NCBI RefSeq assembly: GCF_020509005.1
Contig: NC_063017.1
Span: forward strand, 2,976,001 to 3,040,000
Direction: 5' to 3'
DNA length: 64,000 bases
From: Fulvia fulva
Lineage: Eukaryota > Ascomycota > Dothideomycetes > Mycosphaerellales > Mycosphaerellaceae
Numbering within the stretch: the first letter of the stretch is position 1; each line of letters begins with the position of its first letter. The translations under genes were made by a program, and so were the position numbers. Below are positions 1-13,500 of this stretch, one piece after another. A model generated the notes under the pieces. It saw only the letters and a program-made list of their open reading frames with translations, was not told the origin of the DNA and ran no database searches.

Positions 1-317
1 AGTAATCCGTAGCGTAAGAAGATGTGCTTAATGTAGACGTAGGCGATGTATTTAGCTATCATTTCGAGAACTAGGATATAGTAGCGCTCCTTACCTAGTC
101 TATTAGTCACCGTGAGCGCATTCTTATACTATTGACCGTCGGCCGTACACTTCGCTCTAGGCAAGTCGATAACGAAGTCTATAGCGACATTATCCTAAGT
201 ATCGAAGGGGACAGGTAGTAGGGCCAAAAGTCCGTACTATAGTTCGTTAATACTACGGCTATTACGATATGTCCGGTAGGCGCGTACGAAAGATCTAATA
301 AAACGGGTTATCCTTAG

Positions 318-545
318 CTATATATAATATCGTAACACGAGCCTACTCGTAGTAGTCTTACCTAGGTGTCCGGCTACCGGTATATCGTAAAAGGCTTTAA
401 CTATACGTATATAGATAGTGTTCTCCTTATCCTCTATAGGTAGAACGAAGAGGCTATACCCGCTATATCGGTTCTTAATATATATTATACCGTCGACTAG
501 CATTACGTACTTATCGTCTATCTTGTTCTTTCGGAGTAGTTTCAC
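318..545 (-). pseudogene. Integrase zinc-binding (HHCC) fragment of element 1 pol
   Basis: This 75-codon open stretch is the longest surviving piece of element 1 pol. It reads through a region resembling the end of RNase H/connection and into the integrase H2C2 motif, including AGHLGKTTTSRL, the usual GHxGxxKT segment. Integrase would insert the cDNA into chromatin; this copy is dead because the flanking frame is full of RIP-type stops. The assignment rests on the motif and on its order relative to the reverse transcriptase core to its right. Confidence 0.7.
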
Positions 546-1299
546 TAGTTCTCCTACCGCGAGTTAGGTAGTAGCTTCGACTACGTCATCTTGTTCATAT
601 AGCTTACTAATATCTACTACTAGGGCTTCGTCTATAACTACTCCTTCTACTTCGGATACGGATAGTCTTAGGATCTAGCTTACGCTAACCGATAGGAAGT
701 GTTCTAGTTTTAGTAGTACCCTGTCCTATTAAGTATAACGCGGATCTGACTTGTTATATAAGATAGCGTCTTAGGAACGTCGAGTAAGGCTGTCTAGCTT
801 CGCTCCTTATACTCCTAGTCGGTATACGATCTTAAAGAAGAACTATAATAAGAACTCGGCCTACCTAGCTTAGCGTCTATTTAGCTACTTAGATATTATA
901 AAGTATTCTAAGTTCTTATAGTCGCTATAGACGAGTATAGGGTAGCCGCTTAGGTCGGCAAAGTTCTCGAAGTCTAGTTTATCGATATCGCCGGCTATTA
1001 GCTCTAGCTCCTATTCCTTAAACGCCTTAATAATCACGAGTAACTCCTTATTATAGATGTCGTAGTTATACTCCTACGGGCTCATCTTTTTCGATAGGTA
1101 TACGATAGGGCGGAGGATGTTGTCCTCGTTATATTACGATAGGACTGCTACGGTCATAAAGTCGCTTACGTTAGTCTCTAAGACGGTACGTCTCCCGGGG
1201 ATAAACATCGCTAGTACTGTTCCCTTAGCGTCGGTAAATGCTTGCTTTAGTCCTTCGAACGTATTCTAATATTCGTTTGTCTAGTACTAGGGGTTGTCC

Positions 1300-2150
1300 T
1301 TCTTAGTTAGCTTTACTATAGGTAGACCTATCTTACTATAGTCCTTAATAAAGCGTCGATAGAAGCCTAAGAATCTATTAAACGTAAGGATATCCTTTAC
1401 GTTAGTAGGAGTCCTCTATTTACGTATCGCTTAAACCTTAGCTAGGTCTATTAATACGCTATCCTTACCGATAATCAATCCGAGGTACTTAGTAGACTAA
1501 GTATAGAACTCGTATTTAGAGATATCGAGCTAAAGGCCTACCTTACCGTACTTACGGAGCACCTTCTTTATATACTCGATATGTTCTTCAAGCGTGTCGC
1601 TAAAGATTAGGATGTCGTCGAGGTACGCGGACGTAAAGTCGTCGAGGAACTCTCTTAGGGTATTGTTAATATACAATTGAAATGTCCCGGGTATATTATA
1701 TAGTCTAAACGGTATTACTAAGTACTCGAACTAGCTATACCGTATCGTAAATACCGTGAGCTATTCCGACCCTTCCGCTATACGTATACGGTTAAAGGCG
1801 GCGATAATATCTAGCTTAGTAAAGTACTTCTTCCCTATAATACGGTTGAGTGTGTCCTATATTAGGGGCATAGGATACCTAGATTTTATCGTACGTTTGT
1901 TTACCTATCTATAGTCGATATAAACTCTAAGTCCTCCGCTAGGTTTCTTAACGATAAGTATAGGTAAAGATGCGTCTGCCCTTCCTTCGTATCTACGGAT
2001 ACCCTTCTAGGCCAATTTTTCTTAGACCTAATAAGCTATTACCTCGTCCTCTTAGTTTAATATACGGTAAGGTCGGCTAAAGGGCGGAGTCGCGCTAGGC
2101 TTTAGTTTGATCTTATAGTCGATACCTAGCCTATACGGTAGGAGCTCCTT
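1300..2150 (-). pseudogene. Reverse transcriptase region of element 1 pol
   Basis: On the minus strand, positions 1605-1625 translate to YLDDILI, the catalytic core of Ty3/gypsy reverse transcriptase. Flanking peptides match the palm and connection regions with interspersed stops. The catalytic aspartates are spelled GAC GAC after CTC, which contains no TpG, so RIP could not hit them; compare element 2, where the same residues are lost. Limits are approximate. Confidence 0.75.
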
Positions 2151-3299
2151 CGTATCTTACTTAGAAAAGATATATACAAACTCGTAATAGATAGGTAGGA
2201 GGTGATCCTTCGGATCGATTGTCTCCTCCTTTTTCTTTAAAAACTTATTAATATTAGACTGTACGTATATCTTATAAACGGATAGTATCGGGCTAGTACG
2301 CTACGCTACTAGTACGAACGCCGCTGCTCGAGTATCTAGTCGTTCGATAGTCTTGTTATCGGATAGCATCCTATAGCTAGTATCGGGCCTATATACTACT
2401 ACCTTACGTAAGTTCTAAGTACTTATAGTATAAGCTATTAAAGGGTCCGTTACGCGGAGATTCCCTAGTTACTATTGTTCGTTCTTATCGAAAATGAACA
2501 TTATATATACTTTGGCTCCCTTTTGCCTAGCTATCCTATTAATAGCCGCTTCGCTAACTTCCTAGATATCGATATCCGGTAGTGTCGGTACGGGCGGCGT
2601 CTCGGTCGATATCTCGGGCTTAGGTTGTTACTTTATAATCACGTCGGAAGTTATAGTCTAGACTAGATCTCCTTTATCGTCTTCTTTAACAGTAGCTTAA
2701 TATAGTAATCGGGTCTTTAGAGCTACTTCGAAGCTTTACTTAGTACTTATAGGCTCCTACTTATCGTTAATACTCTATACCTAGACTGGCTTACCGCTCT
2801 CTAGGTAATGTTCCTTATAGTACTCCGAGTCGAGGGTTATTATATAGAAGGCAAAGTAGATGCCTAGCTAATGTTTATCGTACTAAGGTCTACCTAGTAC
2901 TATATTATATTCTAGATAAGTAACCTAGAACGTTCTCGTTTCTCTATAGCTATTACTAAGCGTGAATTCTATAGTTATACGGTGTTCGATCATTTCCGTA
3001 GCTATAGACCTATTAGCTAATCCGAGTACTAATAGGTTATTAAGCTTAGTTAAGGGTAGGTTATGTTTATGCGTATAAGAAGAGTTAATATAATCTTCTG
3101 AGTTAGTACCGTTATTAAGGAAAGTCAATATATATTACCTATTAGCTACGCCCGGTATTACTAGGTATAAGCTAATAACTAGGTTATATTCTATTTCTAC
3201 TATCCTAAGAATATATAATAATAGCTTAAGTCCTTCTAGTAGAGGCTCTACTAGTAGTGCTTCTCTTAATTCTTCGTATAACTGTTCTTGTTTATATCT

Positions 3300-5450
3300 A
3301 CTTACTTCTACGCTTAAGTAGTAGACTACGTATTTCCCGCTAGTAATTCGACGACGTTAGTACCGCTAGCGTTAGTACCTAGACGTACCGGTATTTCGTA
3401 CTCGAGGAGCTCGTAGGTACGCTACTATAAGCGGTAACCGGGCTTACGGCACTTCTTATAGAGGCTCTCGCGTATATAGCGAGTGTTCTCGGCTTCGTCT
3501 AAGATCTTACCGAGACTACTCTTAAAGGGCTTAGGACGGGTCGACTAGGCCTTACGAGGTAGCTTACCGGGAGCTACGCCTACTAGCTTATCGTCCTTGT
3601 CCTTACCGTCCTTCTTATTATTCTTAGGCCTCTTATTACGGGGGTAGAGGCTGTCTAAGATCTTAAAGTCTTTATCGGCTTAATAAAGGTTATCGATTAT
3701 ATCGCTAAGAGAGGTTAGCCGATACGTTAGATACTTATTAAGGTAGCGGACTATTAGCTTACGTTATAGGTAGTCTATCGCGTCTTTACTCTTTAGGCCT
3801 AGGATGTTTACGTTCTAGCGCTACTTTAGGTAGAAGGACTAGAAGGTGTCCTTACCGTCTATCTTTAGAGAGTATATACGCTCGCGGGCTCGGCCGATAG
3901 GGTTACGGTCACTATAGCGATTAGCGAGCTCTTAAATTAGGTCGTTAATGCCCTTATATAACTTCTTATTACTCGTAAGGACGCTAGAGATAGTAGGAAT
4001 CTTAGGTCCGACTAACTCCTACGCGTCGCTAGGAGAAGTAAGGAGGTTATAGACGAACTTTAATACTACCTTCTTGTTACGGAAGACCGTATAGTCGACG
4101 ATAGTCTCTAACTCTAAGAGGAACTTCTTAAGGGAGGGTCCTAATAGCTTACTATCGATAGTACCGATAAACTTCTCGGGCTTATTAATACCGCGCTAAG
4201 TCTTAAAGGGCTGGCTAAGTTCGGTATCGTACTTAACTAGAGACTCGAAGTCGTATACCTACTTCTTCTTCTTAGAAGAGCGGCGATAAGCACGGGTATC
4301 GCTATCCGACTCCGAGTCTTCCTCTAACTCTAAACCTTCGGATAACGGGTCCGAGTCGTTATTATCTATCTTACGAGAGTATTTCTTACCCTTCTTAGTT
4401 ACTCGTCTGCCTTCCGCCTTATTATCCTTACTTCTTAAAGAGTTACGACCGTTCTATAGTACGCGGCGTTATAACATTACGCGAGATAGCGACGAGCGTA
4501 CCCTAGACCTACTACGATCCTCGAGTTACTTCTTAAGCTCGTCGACCTAGTTTAACTAGGATTGATTCAGCTCCTAGATATTATTCTAGTAGGTTTAAGC
4601 CTCTGTCTTATATATATCGAGGTCTAATTCAAGTGCCCTAATCTTAGAGTCGTTATCGTTAAGCTATTATAGGGCTTCCTTAGCTTACTTCTTTAGAGAC
4701 TTGTTTTATACTACGAGTACGGCGCTAGAGGAGGGTTTAGGTTAAGCCTTTAGGTTATCGAGTTCCTACTAGACTGTAACAAGCTACTGCTTAGCCTAAT
4801 TTATCTCTACTTATACTATGCCTAAGTCCTTCTAATATATATTACGGTGCTTAGTAGCTTCCTCCTTCTTAGTCTTCTATATATTACGGTCCTTAACTAA
4901 CACGTTATACTCGTTACGTATCTACTGTTCGTAGCTCTTCTATTTCCCGAGTTCCTACCCTACCTTACCTAGTTGTTTATAAAGGATAGTAGCTATCTGT
5001 ATTATATTCCTATACTCTTACTCGGCGCGGCGTAGGATAAAGTAAATAGCCGCTACTATCTCGGGATCTTATATTAGCCTAATGAGCTAGTTAGCGTCGA
5101 GTTAGAGGAAGTTATTAACTAGGATACGGAGGGTTTTCGCGACTTATTATGTTTCTTTTCCTTCGCCTTCCTCGGTCGCGCCGTCGTTATCGTAGTCGAC
5201 TACCGCTATAGCTATACCGTTAACTTCTTAAATCTCGTCGTCGGTAAGGAGGTCGCATAAGTTGAACTTAGTAGGTAGGTAGGTAACTAGGCGCTATAAG
5301 TTCTCGAGTCTCTACTAGATAGCGTCTTTAGTAGCCTACTACTATTCTTAAGTTTGTCCTTAAGTCTATATATTAAATATAGAATCGCGCCGTACTACTA
5401 GGCGTATAGCTAGTAGCGAGCCTCGCTATCCTTAGGGTCGTACTATATTA
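3300..5450 (-). pseudogene. Gag region of element 1
   Basis: This is a minus-strand coding remnant between the pol region and the 5' LTR. It is rich in charged and coiled-coil-like codons in its upstream half. Near 3390-3450 there is a CCHC-knuckle-like remnant (KCRKPG followed by a lost His/Cys). No continuous frame survives. The position directly downstream of the 5' LTR and the knuckle remnant are the grounds for calling it gag. Confidence 0.55.
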
Positions 5451-5517
5451 AGTACTACTTAGCCTAAGGTAGTCTCTTATACTACGTCGTACTCTTCTAT
5501 CGTACGCCGCGATTTCT

Positions 5518-5750
5518 TGTTACGGTTATTAATAATCTACGCTCTTATAGATCCCGTCGTAGCTCTTCTACGGATATAGAGACCTAGCTAAGTATAACGG
5601 TTTATAATCGTGTTAATATAAAGTAGCTAGGTACGTAGGAAAGAGGAGCGCGAGGTACGCTAAGGTTATATATAACCGAGGCGCGCTAGCGACGCGCGGT
5701 CATGTGACCTATATACTAGCTGACTATTTACCAGGCCTAGGGCCGTGACA
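5518..5750 (-). repeat. 5' LTR of element 1
   Basis: This 233-bp segment begins TGTTACGG and ends GTGACA on the plus strand, so it has the TG...CA termini of an LTR. Read on the minus strand it starts TGTCACGG, resembling the TGTCACGGG start of the element 3 LTR. A TATA-like run lies inside. The partner LTR is outside the window, so boundaries rest on the termini and on where element 2 coding sequence resumes (5751). Confidence 0.6.
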
Positions 5751-5755
5751 ATATA

Positions 5756-8700
5756 GCTATTTGCCTCCTACCGGTATTAGTCCTCGCGGCTACCTCTTCT
5801 TATAGTCTAGAATTTGCTTAACTTCCTATTATTCGAGTTCGGCGGGATCGGTTTCGTAATATTTATCGTCGACAATTCGGATCGGTAGTAGTACGGGTTA
5901 TATCTGTCCTATAACCGGCGGATAAACTAGTATAAGAAGGTATAAGTAGAAGCGATTGTCGATATTTAAAGTAGGTAGGAGCTCTACTTTATAAGTATTA
6001 CTCGGTAGTACCTCCGTGATCGCGTATAGTCTAGACTACTTTACGTCTATCTTACGAGAAGGTCTCTCTATCGTCTAGTTCTTAGTACTTACCTATACTT
6101 CGTCGCCTTCGGCGTACCGTAGTATAGGTATACGCGTCGAGTTTACGTACTTAGCTTAGACTACTTATACTAAGGCTATCTACTATCGTAAGTATTAGTA
6201 TATCTCTTATATCTTAGCCGTAAACTTGTCCGCGGACTCGGCGTCTAGTCGCTATTTATATAGTATTAGTAGTATAGGTAAGTCTAAGTCGAACTTAGAG
6301 AATCTTAGATTACGCCTAGTATTAGTATAGAACGGTAAGACGCCTATAATTACGGACACTATATTGTTTACTATAAACTTAGCTAATAGAGTCTAATCTA
6401 GCTAGTCGTCCTAGGTATAGTTAATAAAGATATATAGGTATTGCTCTATTACTTTGTTCGTATTCTCCGACTATCTATCTATTTCTAGGTAGAACGACGA
6501 AGATAGCTTTCGACTAATACTAAGTAGCGCGTATATCCTACGCTAGAATACGGAAACCTATTACGTACTACGATCCGAGATAATAGACTTCGGGAGCCTA
6601 TATCTACTAAATACGTACTTAAGGAATACTAGTACGTAATACTCTACTATTATCGAGGTGATAGGAATAATATATCGCTCCTTAGTTAAGCAGTATATAA
6701 CGGTTATAATGTTCTCGTACGTTTGTCCGTCGACTACGCTTATTCCCTTCGGTAGTTTAACTACGAAGTTAATAGAGATATCCTCCTAAGCGCTAAATAG
6801 TACTAGTAGCGGTCTTAATAGCCCTAGGTACTAGATATTAGTGTTCTTATTTGTACGGTAAGCGCGGTAGGTACGTATATAGCTCTTAATAAATCGTACG
6901 ATACCTAGCTAGGTATAGTTACGAGCTACTAATTTATACGTCTTCTCGTCCCCTAAGTAACTAGCTACTATATAGTCGTAGAAAGCCTATACGATACGAG
7001 TAAGTACCGGGATTTCACCTTTATCTAGATTGTCTTCTGAATCCGGAGGAACGAATAGGCTATAACTCCTATATATATTCTTAATATATATTATACCTCC
7101 GACTAGGACTATATAATAGTTATCGATACGGTGCTTCCTTAGTAAGGTATATAGATTATCTCGTTCTAGTTATTAAACGGCTTCCTTAGCCTCTAGTTAC
7201 GTATAGAGTCCTCGAATAGCGGTCGTAAGCGGGGTTATAACGTTATTATTATATACCGATAATACTCTAGTAGATAATAGGTTTAGGATACAATCTAGGC
7301 CTAGTAATACCTAATACTACTATGAGTTACGTAGGTTATCTAGGTCTCTAGGCTTCGGCAAGTCCTATAAACGTCGGGTTAAGCTGTCTAGCTTAGTACC
7401 TTAAACTCCTAGCCTATAGACGATCTTAAAGAAGAACTACGAGAGAAACTCGGCCTAGCGAGCTTGTCTACGGTTCAATTACTTTATACTTATAAACTAT
7501 TCGAGGTTCTTATAATTGGAGTATATAAGCGTCGGCTTGTCCTTAGATTCCGGGTCTAGTAGATACTTATAATCGTCGGTACCGTATTTGTTAATAGTTA
7601 GCTCCGGTCGCTATTCCTCGAAAGCTTATATAATAGCTAGGAGGTCCTTATCGTAGATGTCGTAGTTATATTACTAGGGATCTATCTTCTTAGATATATA
7701 AGCGATAGGATATAACGCTCCTCGCTCGTCACGTTATAAGAGTACTACTACTATTACGTAATCTAAGGCATCTGTTTCTAGAATAGTCTCTCGCCCTAGG
7801 TAGAAGTGTTTTAAGGTAGGCGTATCGATAAATACTTGCCTTAATACCTCGAACGCCTATTAATATACTAGAGACCAGTCCTATAGGACATTCTTCCTTA
7901 TAAGCTTCGTTATAGGCAAGTAGATCTTACTAAAATCCTTAATAAACCTACGGTAGAAGTTAGTAAACCCTATAAACGATAAGATGTCGGTAATATTCGC
8001 GGGTATAGGCCAATTCTTAACGTATTTAATCTTAGCTAGGTCTATCTTAATGCCCTTATCTGTGATAATAACACCTAGATACGTAGTCTCGTGTCCAAAG
8101 AACTCGTATTTGTTAATATCTAACTAGAGCCCGGCGGTATCTAGCTTTTATAGGACCTTTAGGATATATTAGATATACTCTTCTCTTGTCTTACTAAAGA
8201 CAAGTACGTTATTAAGCTAATATAACACGAAGTCATCTAGAAACTCCCTTAGTATATTGTTTATAAATGACTAAAACGTTCCTAGTATATTATATAGTCT
8301 AAAAGGTATAACTACGTACTTAAACTATCTATATCTAGTAGTAAAGGCCGTTTTCTACTCGTCTCCTACTATAATACAGATACGATTAAACGTAGCGATA
8401 ATATCTAGTTTAGTGAACTATTACGCGCTAGTAATACGATCTAAGGTCTCTTAAAATAGTGGAATCGGGTAGCGACTCTTCGTCGTAAGCGCGTTTAGAG
8501 CTCTATAGTCTACGTATACTCGTAGCCCTCTACCCGGCTTTTTGACTATTAGAATAGGTACTACTACTAGTAATACGCTTCTCTAAATGAAACCTTTCTT
8601 AAGTTGGTCGTCGATCCACTTCTTAATCACCTCGTTCTTTTGTATAGAGAAGGAGTATAGTCTTCGAAATAGCGGTGTCTAACTATTCTTTAGCTTAATC

Positions 8701-9735
8701 TTATAGTCTACGCTAGGCCGTCGCAATAGGACCTTATCTACTTCCTTACGGCTGAATAGCCTAGCTTTTTCCCTAAACTCTACTAGTAATAAAGGGATAG
8801 GATCCTAGTCTTTGTCCTTACGATAGTCGTTAGCTAATACAGTAGAGGCGTTAAGTTGCCGCTAGGTATAGTTACCCCGGGGCTCCTCTTATCTATCTAT
8901 GTTTTTTTAAGTGTTAGTATCTACTAACATCGCCGCGCTACCTCCTAGTATAGGCTTTGCTCTTATACCGAAAGCCTTTAGTATATACGCGGATAGCGGG
9001 TCTCGCGCGACTTACTTATTAGGATTTTCTTTCGGATTAAACATCTATATTATATATACTTTATAGCCCTTCCTCCGGCTTATACGCCGAAGTACTTCTA
9101 CATTAATAGGCTTAATGTCGATCTCCGGCTTAGTCTCGACCTTTAGTTCTTTCTTCGTTCGACGCGCTAGGCGCTTAAGTGTTTTAACCCTATCGGCGGG
9201 TAGTAGCTAGTAGATATAGTAAGACGGTTCCGGTTTACCGTAGGTATCGACGGCATGTCGTATTACTACCTTCGTCGTATACGTCTCCTATACTACTATA
9301 GGTTCGTGTTTATCCTCTACGTAGGGTTTAGCGTAATTAGATAGGGCTTAAGGTTACGAACTCTCTAGTACTAGTATCTCGGTCTAAAGAACGCCTCTTA
9401 GTATAATACCCTTATTGTTAATAGACTATACGTATACTAGTTCAGTTCCGAGTATATAGTTCTATCGACAATATAGTAAGAATAGGGTTATAGTTCCTAA
9501 CGTATAGTAGAACGTAGGTTAATACTCGTCGTACTAGGGACGGCCGAGGACTATATCATATTCTAGTAATACGTAGTAGCTAGACCTAGTCTCTACGTAG
9601 TTACCGATCTAAATCTATCCCGTTGTTCTATAAGTAATAAGGTTACTAGTAGGTCGGCTATCTACTAATATTAGCCCTAACGGATTAGGTAGCTATATAA
9701 TATTAAGGTTGTTCTTATACGTAAAGTCGATATCA
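5756..9735 (-). pseudogene. Pol region of element 2 (chromodomain to protease)
   Basis: Reading leftward on the minus strand, protease precedes RT (about 7900-8700), then RNase H (about 7400-7900), integrase (about 6000-7150) and the start of a C-terminal chromodomain (EVKQILDYKKR-like, about 5780-5860). The integrase zinc region near 6850-7080 retains DEKTYKLVARNY. At 8208-8216 the RT active-site codons read L-N-N instead of L-D-D. The chromodomain stops abruptly at 5751 where element 1 inserted. No open frame of useful length remains. Confidence 0.75.
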
Positions 9736-9737
9736 AA

Positions 9738-9742
9738 GTACG
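9738..9742. repeat. Target-site duplication GTACG, left copy (Copia)
   Basis: GTACG immediately precedes the 5' LTR of the Copia element and is repeated at 15359-15363 immediately after the 3' LTR. A 5-bp duplication is the usual size for Ty1/Copia integrases. Confidence 0.93.
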
Positions 9743-9977
9743 TGTTAAGATGTAGCATCTCAAAGGGAGTCAACAATCAGGAAGTGATCTGACAGCCTGA
9801 GGCATCCACGATGACTCAGCTTGTAGGGAGATACCTTCTCTCCCCTTTAGCTTAGATAGACATCCAACACAATCAACATATTGGTTCCTGATATATTGCT
9901 GCATGCTCGTGCTATTAGTCAGTTGAAGATTGATCTCTTACTCCACTCCGCTGCCATCCACCCGTACCTGTTCAACA
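9743..9977 (+). repeat. 5' LTR of the Copia element
   Basis: 235 bp, starting TGTTAAGATG and ending TTCAACA. It is almost identical to 15123-15358. The differences seen are TGACAG/TGGCAG, GATTGATC/GATTAATC (a RIP-type TG to TA change in the 3' copy) and TTCAACA/TTTTAACA at the terminus. Confidence 0.97.
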
Positions 9978-9992
9978 GGTTATGAGCCCGGG
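9978..9992 (+). other. Primer-binding site matching the initiator tRNA-Met anticodon arm
   Basis: GGTTATGAGCCCGGG lies directly after the LTR. Its reverse complement contains CTCATAACC, the anticodon loop of initiator tRNA-Met (anticodon CAT), not the tRNA 3' CCA end. Drosophila copia and related elements prime from such an internally cut half-tRNA, so the same mode is inferred here. Confidence 0.8.
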
Positions 9993-10524
9993 TTTGTGCA
10001 GGAATAAGAGCAACCTATATCAGTACAGGTTACTTGTATCCCTTGCTATCGTAGCAGAAAACATCTGGGAATCAGAAGTCTACCCCGTCTATCCTATCAA
10101 GGAGCTTAGTTCGATACTAAGTGATAGGTAACCCAGACAAGGACTCTGTGCGGCTTACTCAAAGCCAATACCTTGAAGATACTCTGTAGGCAGAACTGCA
10201 TCGAGATACTATCAAGAAGGACTTCAAGTAAGTCATTTGAAGCTCTGCTAGGAGAGACAGACCTGTGTCCTAGCCCCGAGACCTCACACCGCTCCTTCTT
10301 TACTTTACCAAGCAGGCCTTGGTATCCACACCTACGAACTTTCCTATTCTATACTAGAAGCCTTAGCAGGATCTAAGCCACCACTTTGGAATATACACAC
10401 CTTGTTTCATTACATCTAATTTATTATAGATTTATACTAAGAGAAGACAGAGGAGAAGGGAGGCAAAATCCCAATTCTTAGGAGGGACAATTGGAAGAGA
10501 TGGTTCAACCTTCAGAGATACAAG

Positions 10525-13500
10525 ATGGAGAGCCAATCAGCATTCTTTGCAATTGATGACCTAATGGAAGTGTCTTTTGACAACATCAAGGGCAAGACTC
10601 TGAAACTCCAAGAAGAGGCTACAACCAAAGAGATCCTCAATACGCCAACATGGACAAGACACAATGCAGTATGCAACTTCAGTATCCTTAGTAGGATCAC
10701 AGAAGAAGATGAATTTGAGCTTAAGGGCTCATGTGAATCTGGAAGAGCTCCTGAGAAGTGGGTGTATCTCTGGAACAAGTATAGCCAGGTGCTACCAACC
10801 CATGCACATGAGCTCACAAAGCAATTTGTGACCTTTGAGATGAGTGAAGAGTTCACCATCAGATCTGCATGGACACACCTGGTTTCTCTTGGAAAAAGGA
10901 TTGCTGATGTTGACCCAGAGGGTCAGCATTACAGGAAAGCTGATGTGAGGATGACCCAGCTCTTAAGCTCACTGCCACCTGACTACCATGTAGCCAGGGA
11001 TACTATCATGGCTCAGCCAAAGATGGATCATGAAAGGACCTTAAAGATCCTTGAAGCTCAAGAAGCCAGGTTGGATCCCTCTAAGGCTGAGTATGGCATG
11101 GCAGCCACCTGGGTCAAGCCCTCAGCTCTAGCAAGACCACTCTCCTGCCTTCTCTGTGAGAAGGATCATCTGATCAAGGACTGCCCTAGTTTGCCTGAGG
11201 CAAGAAAGGTCCTTAGATCTCATTCCCAACCACCATCTTCCCAGAATACAACACATGTCAAGAAGAAGAGAACTCCACCACCCACTTCAAGGAGGACACC
11301 AAGAGAGAAGTCCTCTATGGAAGAACTTAAGAAAATGGTGAAGAAACTCAGCTCTGACATGCTGTCACTCCAGAAGAACCAGGCCCAGTCTTATACCTCT
11401 AAAGCAAAGAAGACTGGAAAAGGTTTCTCCGCCCAAGAGTCACCATGCAGCTCATCCCCAGAGACAATGTCTGATGATGATGAGTATGATGAAGTGGCTC
11501 ACTCAACTGCAGAAGTCCAAGGCAAGTTCCCCTCGTCAGAGTGGTTACTTGACTCCTGTGCTTCATCCCATATGACTGACCAAAGCTGCCTCTTTAGATC
11601 TATGACTCCCTTGACAAGGAAGAAATGGATCAAAGTGGGAGGTGGGTTTTTATTGGCCACTCATATTGGGAATGCAGAGATGAGTGGGAGAGCTGGCAGA
11701 AAAGTTGTTTTGGAAGATGTCCTGCTTGTACCCAAGCTAGGAGTGAACCTGGTTTCATGGAACCAGTTTAGCAAGCAGTTTGGTGTGCAACCTCCATCAT
11801 TTTCTCTTGTTTCCCCCTCTGGTGAGACTGTTGTCCAGACAAAGCTCCTTGGGGGGGTTCCATTCATTGATGAGATTTCTCCTCTCCTACAAGAACGGGC
11901 ACATTACTCATCATGTGCACCACCAATAGAGAATGCCTTTGTGACTGCTCAATCAGAGACCGACCTGAAGCAGTGGGAGCTTTGGCATAGAAGATTTGCG
12001 CACTTTGGGAAGAATTTGCTCCAGAATCTTCACAAGGTAACAGACTTGAAAGAACCCATTCCTATCCCTAAGGATGGCTTTCACCAGTGCAGAGTATGCT
12101 CAATAGCAAAGATGAAGAAGTACAAAGGCAAAGTTACAGAGAGAAGACCTGAAAGACTTGCCCTTGTATCTATTGACATATGTGGCCCACTACCAATCTC
12201 AAGACTAGGATTCAAATACTGGCTTGAGATTGTTGACAACTTCTCTAGGAAGAAGTGGACCTTTCCTCTTAGGAAAAGAGAAGATGCTCCAGTTGCTCTC
12301 CAGAACTGGAAGATCAAAGCAGAGAGGAAATCATCAGCGCAGCTGAAAGCAGTAAGACTTGACAATGCAAAAGAACTTATTGCATTAGTGAAGCAGTGGG
12401 AGAAGGATTTGGGGATTGGGCTCGAGCCGACTGAGGCATACAACTCTCTACAGAATGGACCAGTTGAGAGGTCAATACAAACCTCAGAGGACTCTATAAG
12501 GGCAATGCTTGAAGAGGCTAAAATGCCGGTTGAATTTTGGCCTGAAGCACTAGAGGCCCAAACTTATATGAGGAACAAACTGCCAAATGGCCCAGATTAC
12601 GATGGGTTCAAGGTTTCACCAGATGAGGCTTTTGATGGTATCAAACCGACCATCAACCATTTGAAAGTTTGGGGATGCAAAGCTGTTGTCTATATGGACA
12701 CAAGATCCCAACCTCAATGGGCAAGAAGTGACAAGCTAATGAATAGGGGTAAAGAAGCAGTGTTTATTGGGTATGTTGAAAACACAGCTAAAGCCTGGCT
12801 CTTTTGGGAACCAGACATGAGAGCTGTTAAACAACACACACATGCAGACTTCTTTGAGGACCAGCCTGGAGGTGATATGGGTCTCAATGTTCCAACATTG
12901 AATCTACCAAGTAGTGCACCAGCTAGGAAGCCCTTAGGAAGGCCGAGGAAGAACGTATCCTTAGGACAATCTACCTACCATCCAGGCGTCCATCAGAGCC
13001 CCCCCGAAATAGATCAGCCAATTGAGAGCCCTAAAGTCGCGCAGCCGAGAAAGCTGTTTGTGCAACTTCCCCAGCCTCCGGAGAACGTAGGGGAATTTCA
13101 GAAAATCGATCAGCCAATTGAGAGAAGCTCCCTAGATCCCCAGGAAATAGACGTTACTAGGTCACAAGTGACGGTCCCTAAATCATCCCTTGGAAAGAGA
13201 AAGGCTGACTATGATGTTGAGGGCTATGACATGAAACAGAAAGCCCCAAAATCCATGGTCCCTAAGCCCGAACTAACCACTGAAGTGGGAGAAGCAATGG
13301 ACCTCTCAGAGAACCTTGCTGCTTTTCACCAAGCTTTCTTTGCAGCCATGCAATCAGTGGACAGTTCAATACCATGGGATAGCGAATTCCTGGAAGAAGT
13401 TGAGGAAATGGCCTTTGCAGCAACTGTAGAAGCCATTGCATACAAGCAAGAGGTCCCAATTCCAAAATCCTACAAGGATGCTGTGAATGACAAGAAATGG

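Larger units (their letters stand above)
1..5750 (-). mobile_element. Ty3/gypsy LTR retrotransposon, element 1 (RIP-degraded, partial)
   Basis: The minus strand carries, from right to left, a putative 5' LTR (5518-5750), a gag region (about 3300-5450) and pol (protease about 2900-3200, reverse transcriptase about 1300-2150, RNase H about 780-1270, integrase zinc region 318-545). The 3' end lies beyond the window. Stops occur throughout, mostly TAG/TAA where CAG, CAA or TGG would be expected, and CpA/TpG is strongly depleted while CpG is common. This is the RIP pattern of ascomycetes. The element sits inside the chromodomain coding region of element 2, so it arrived later than element 2. Confidence 0.85.
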
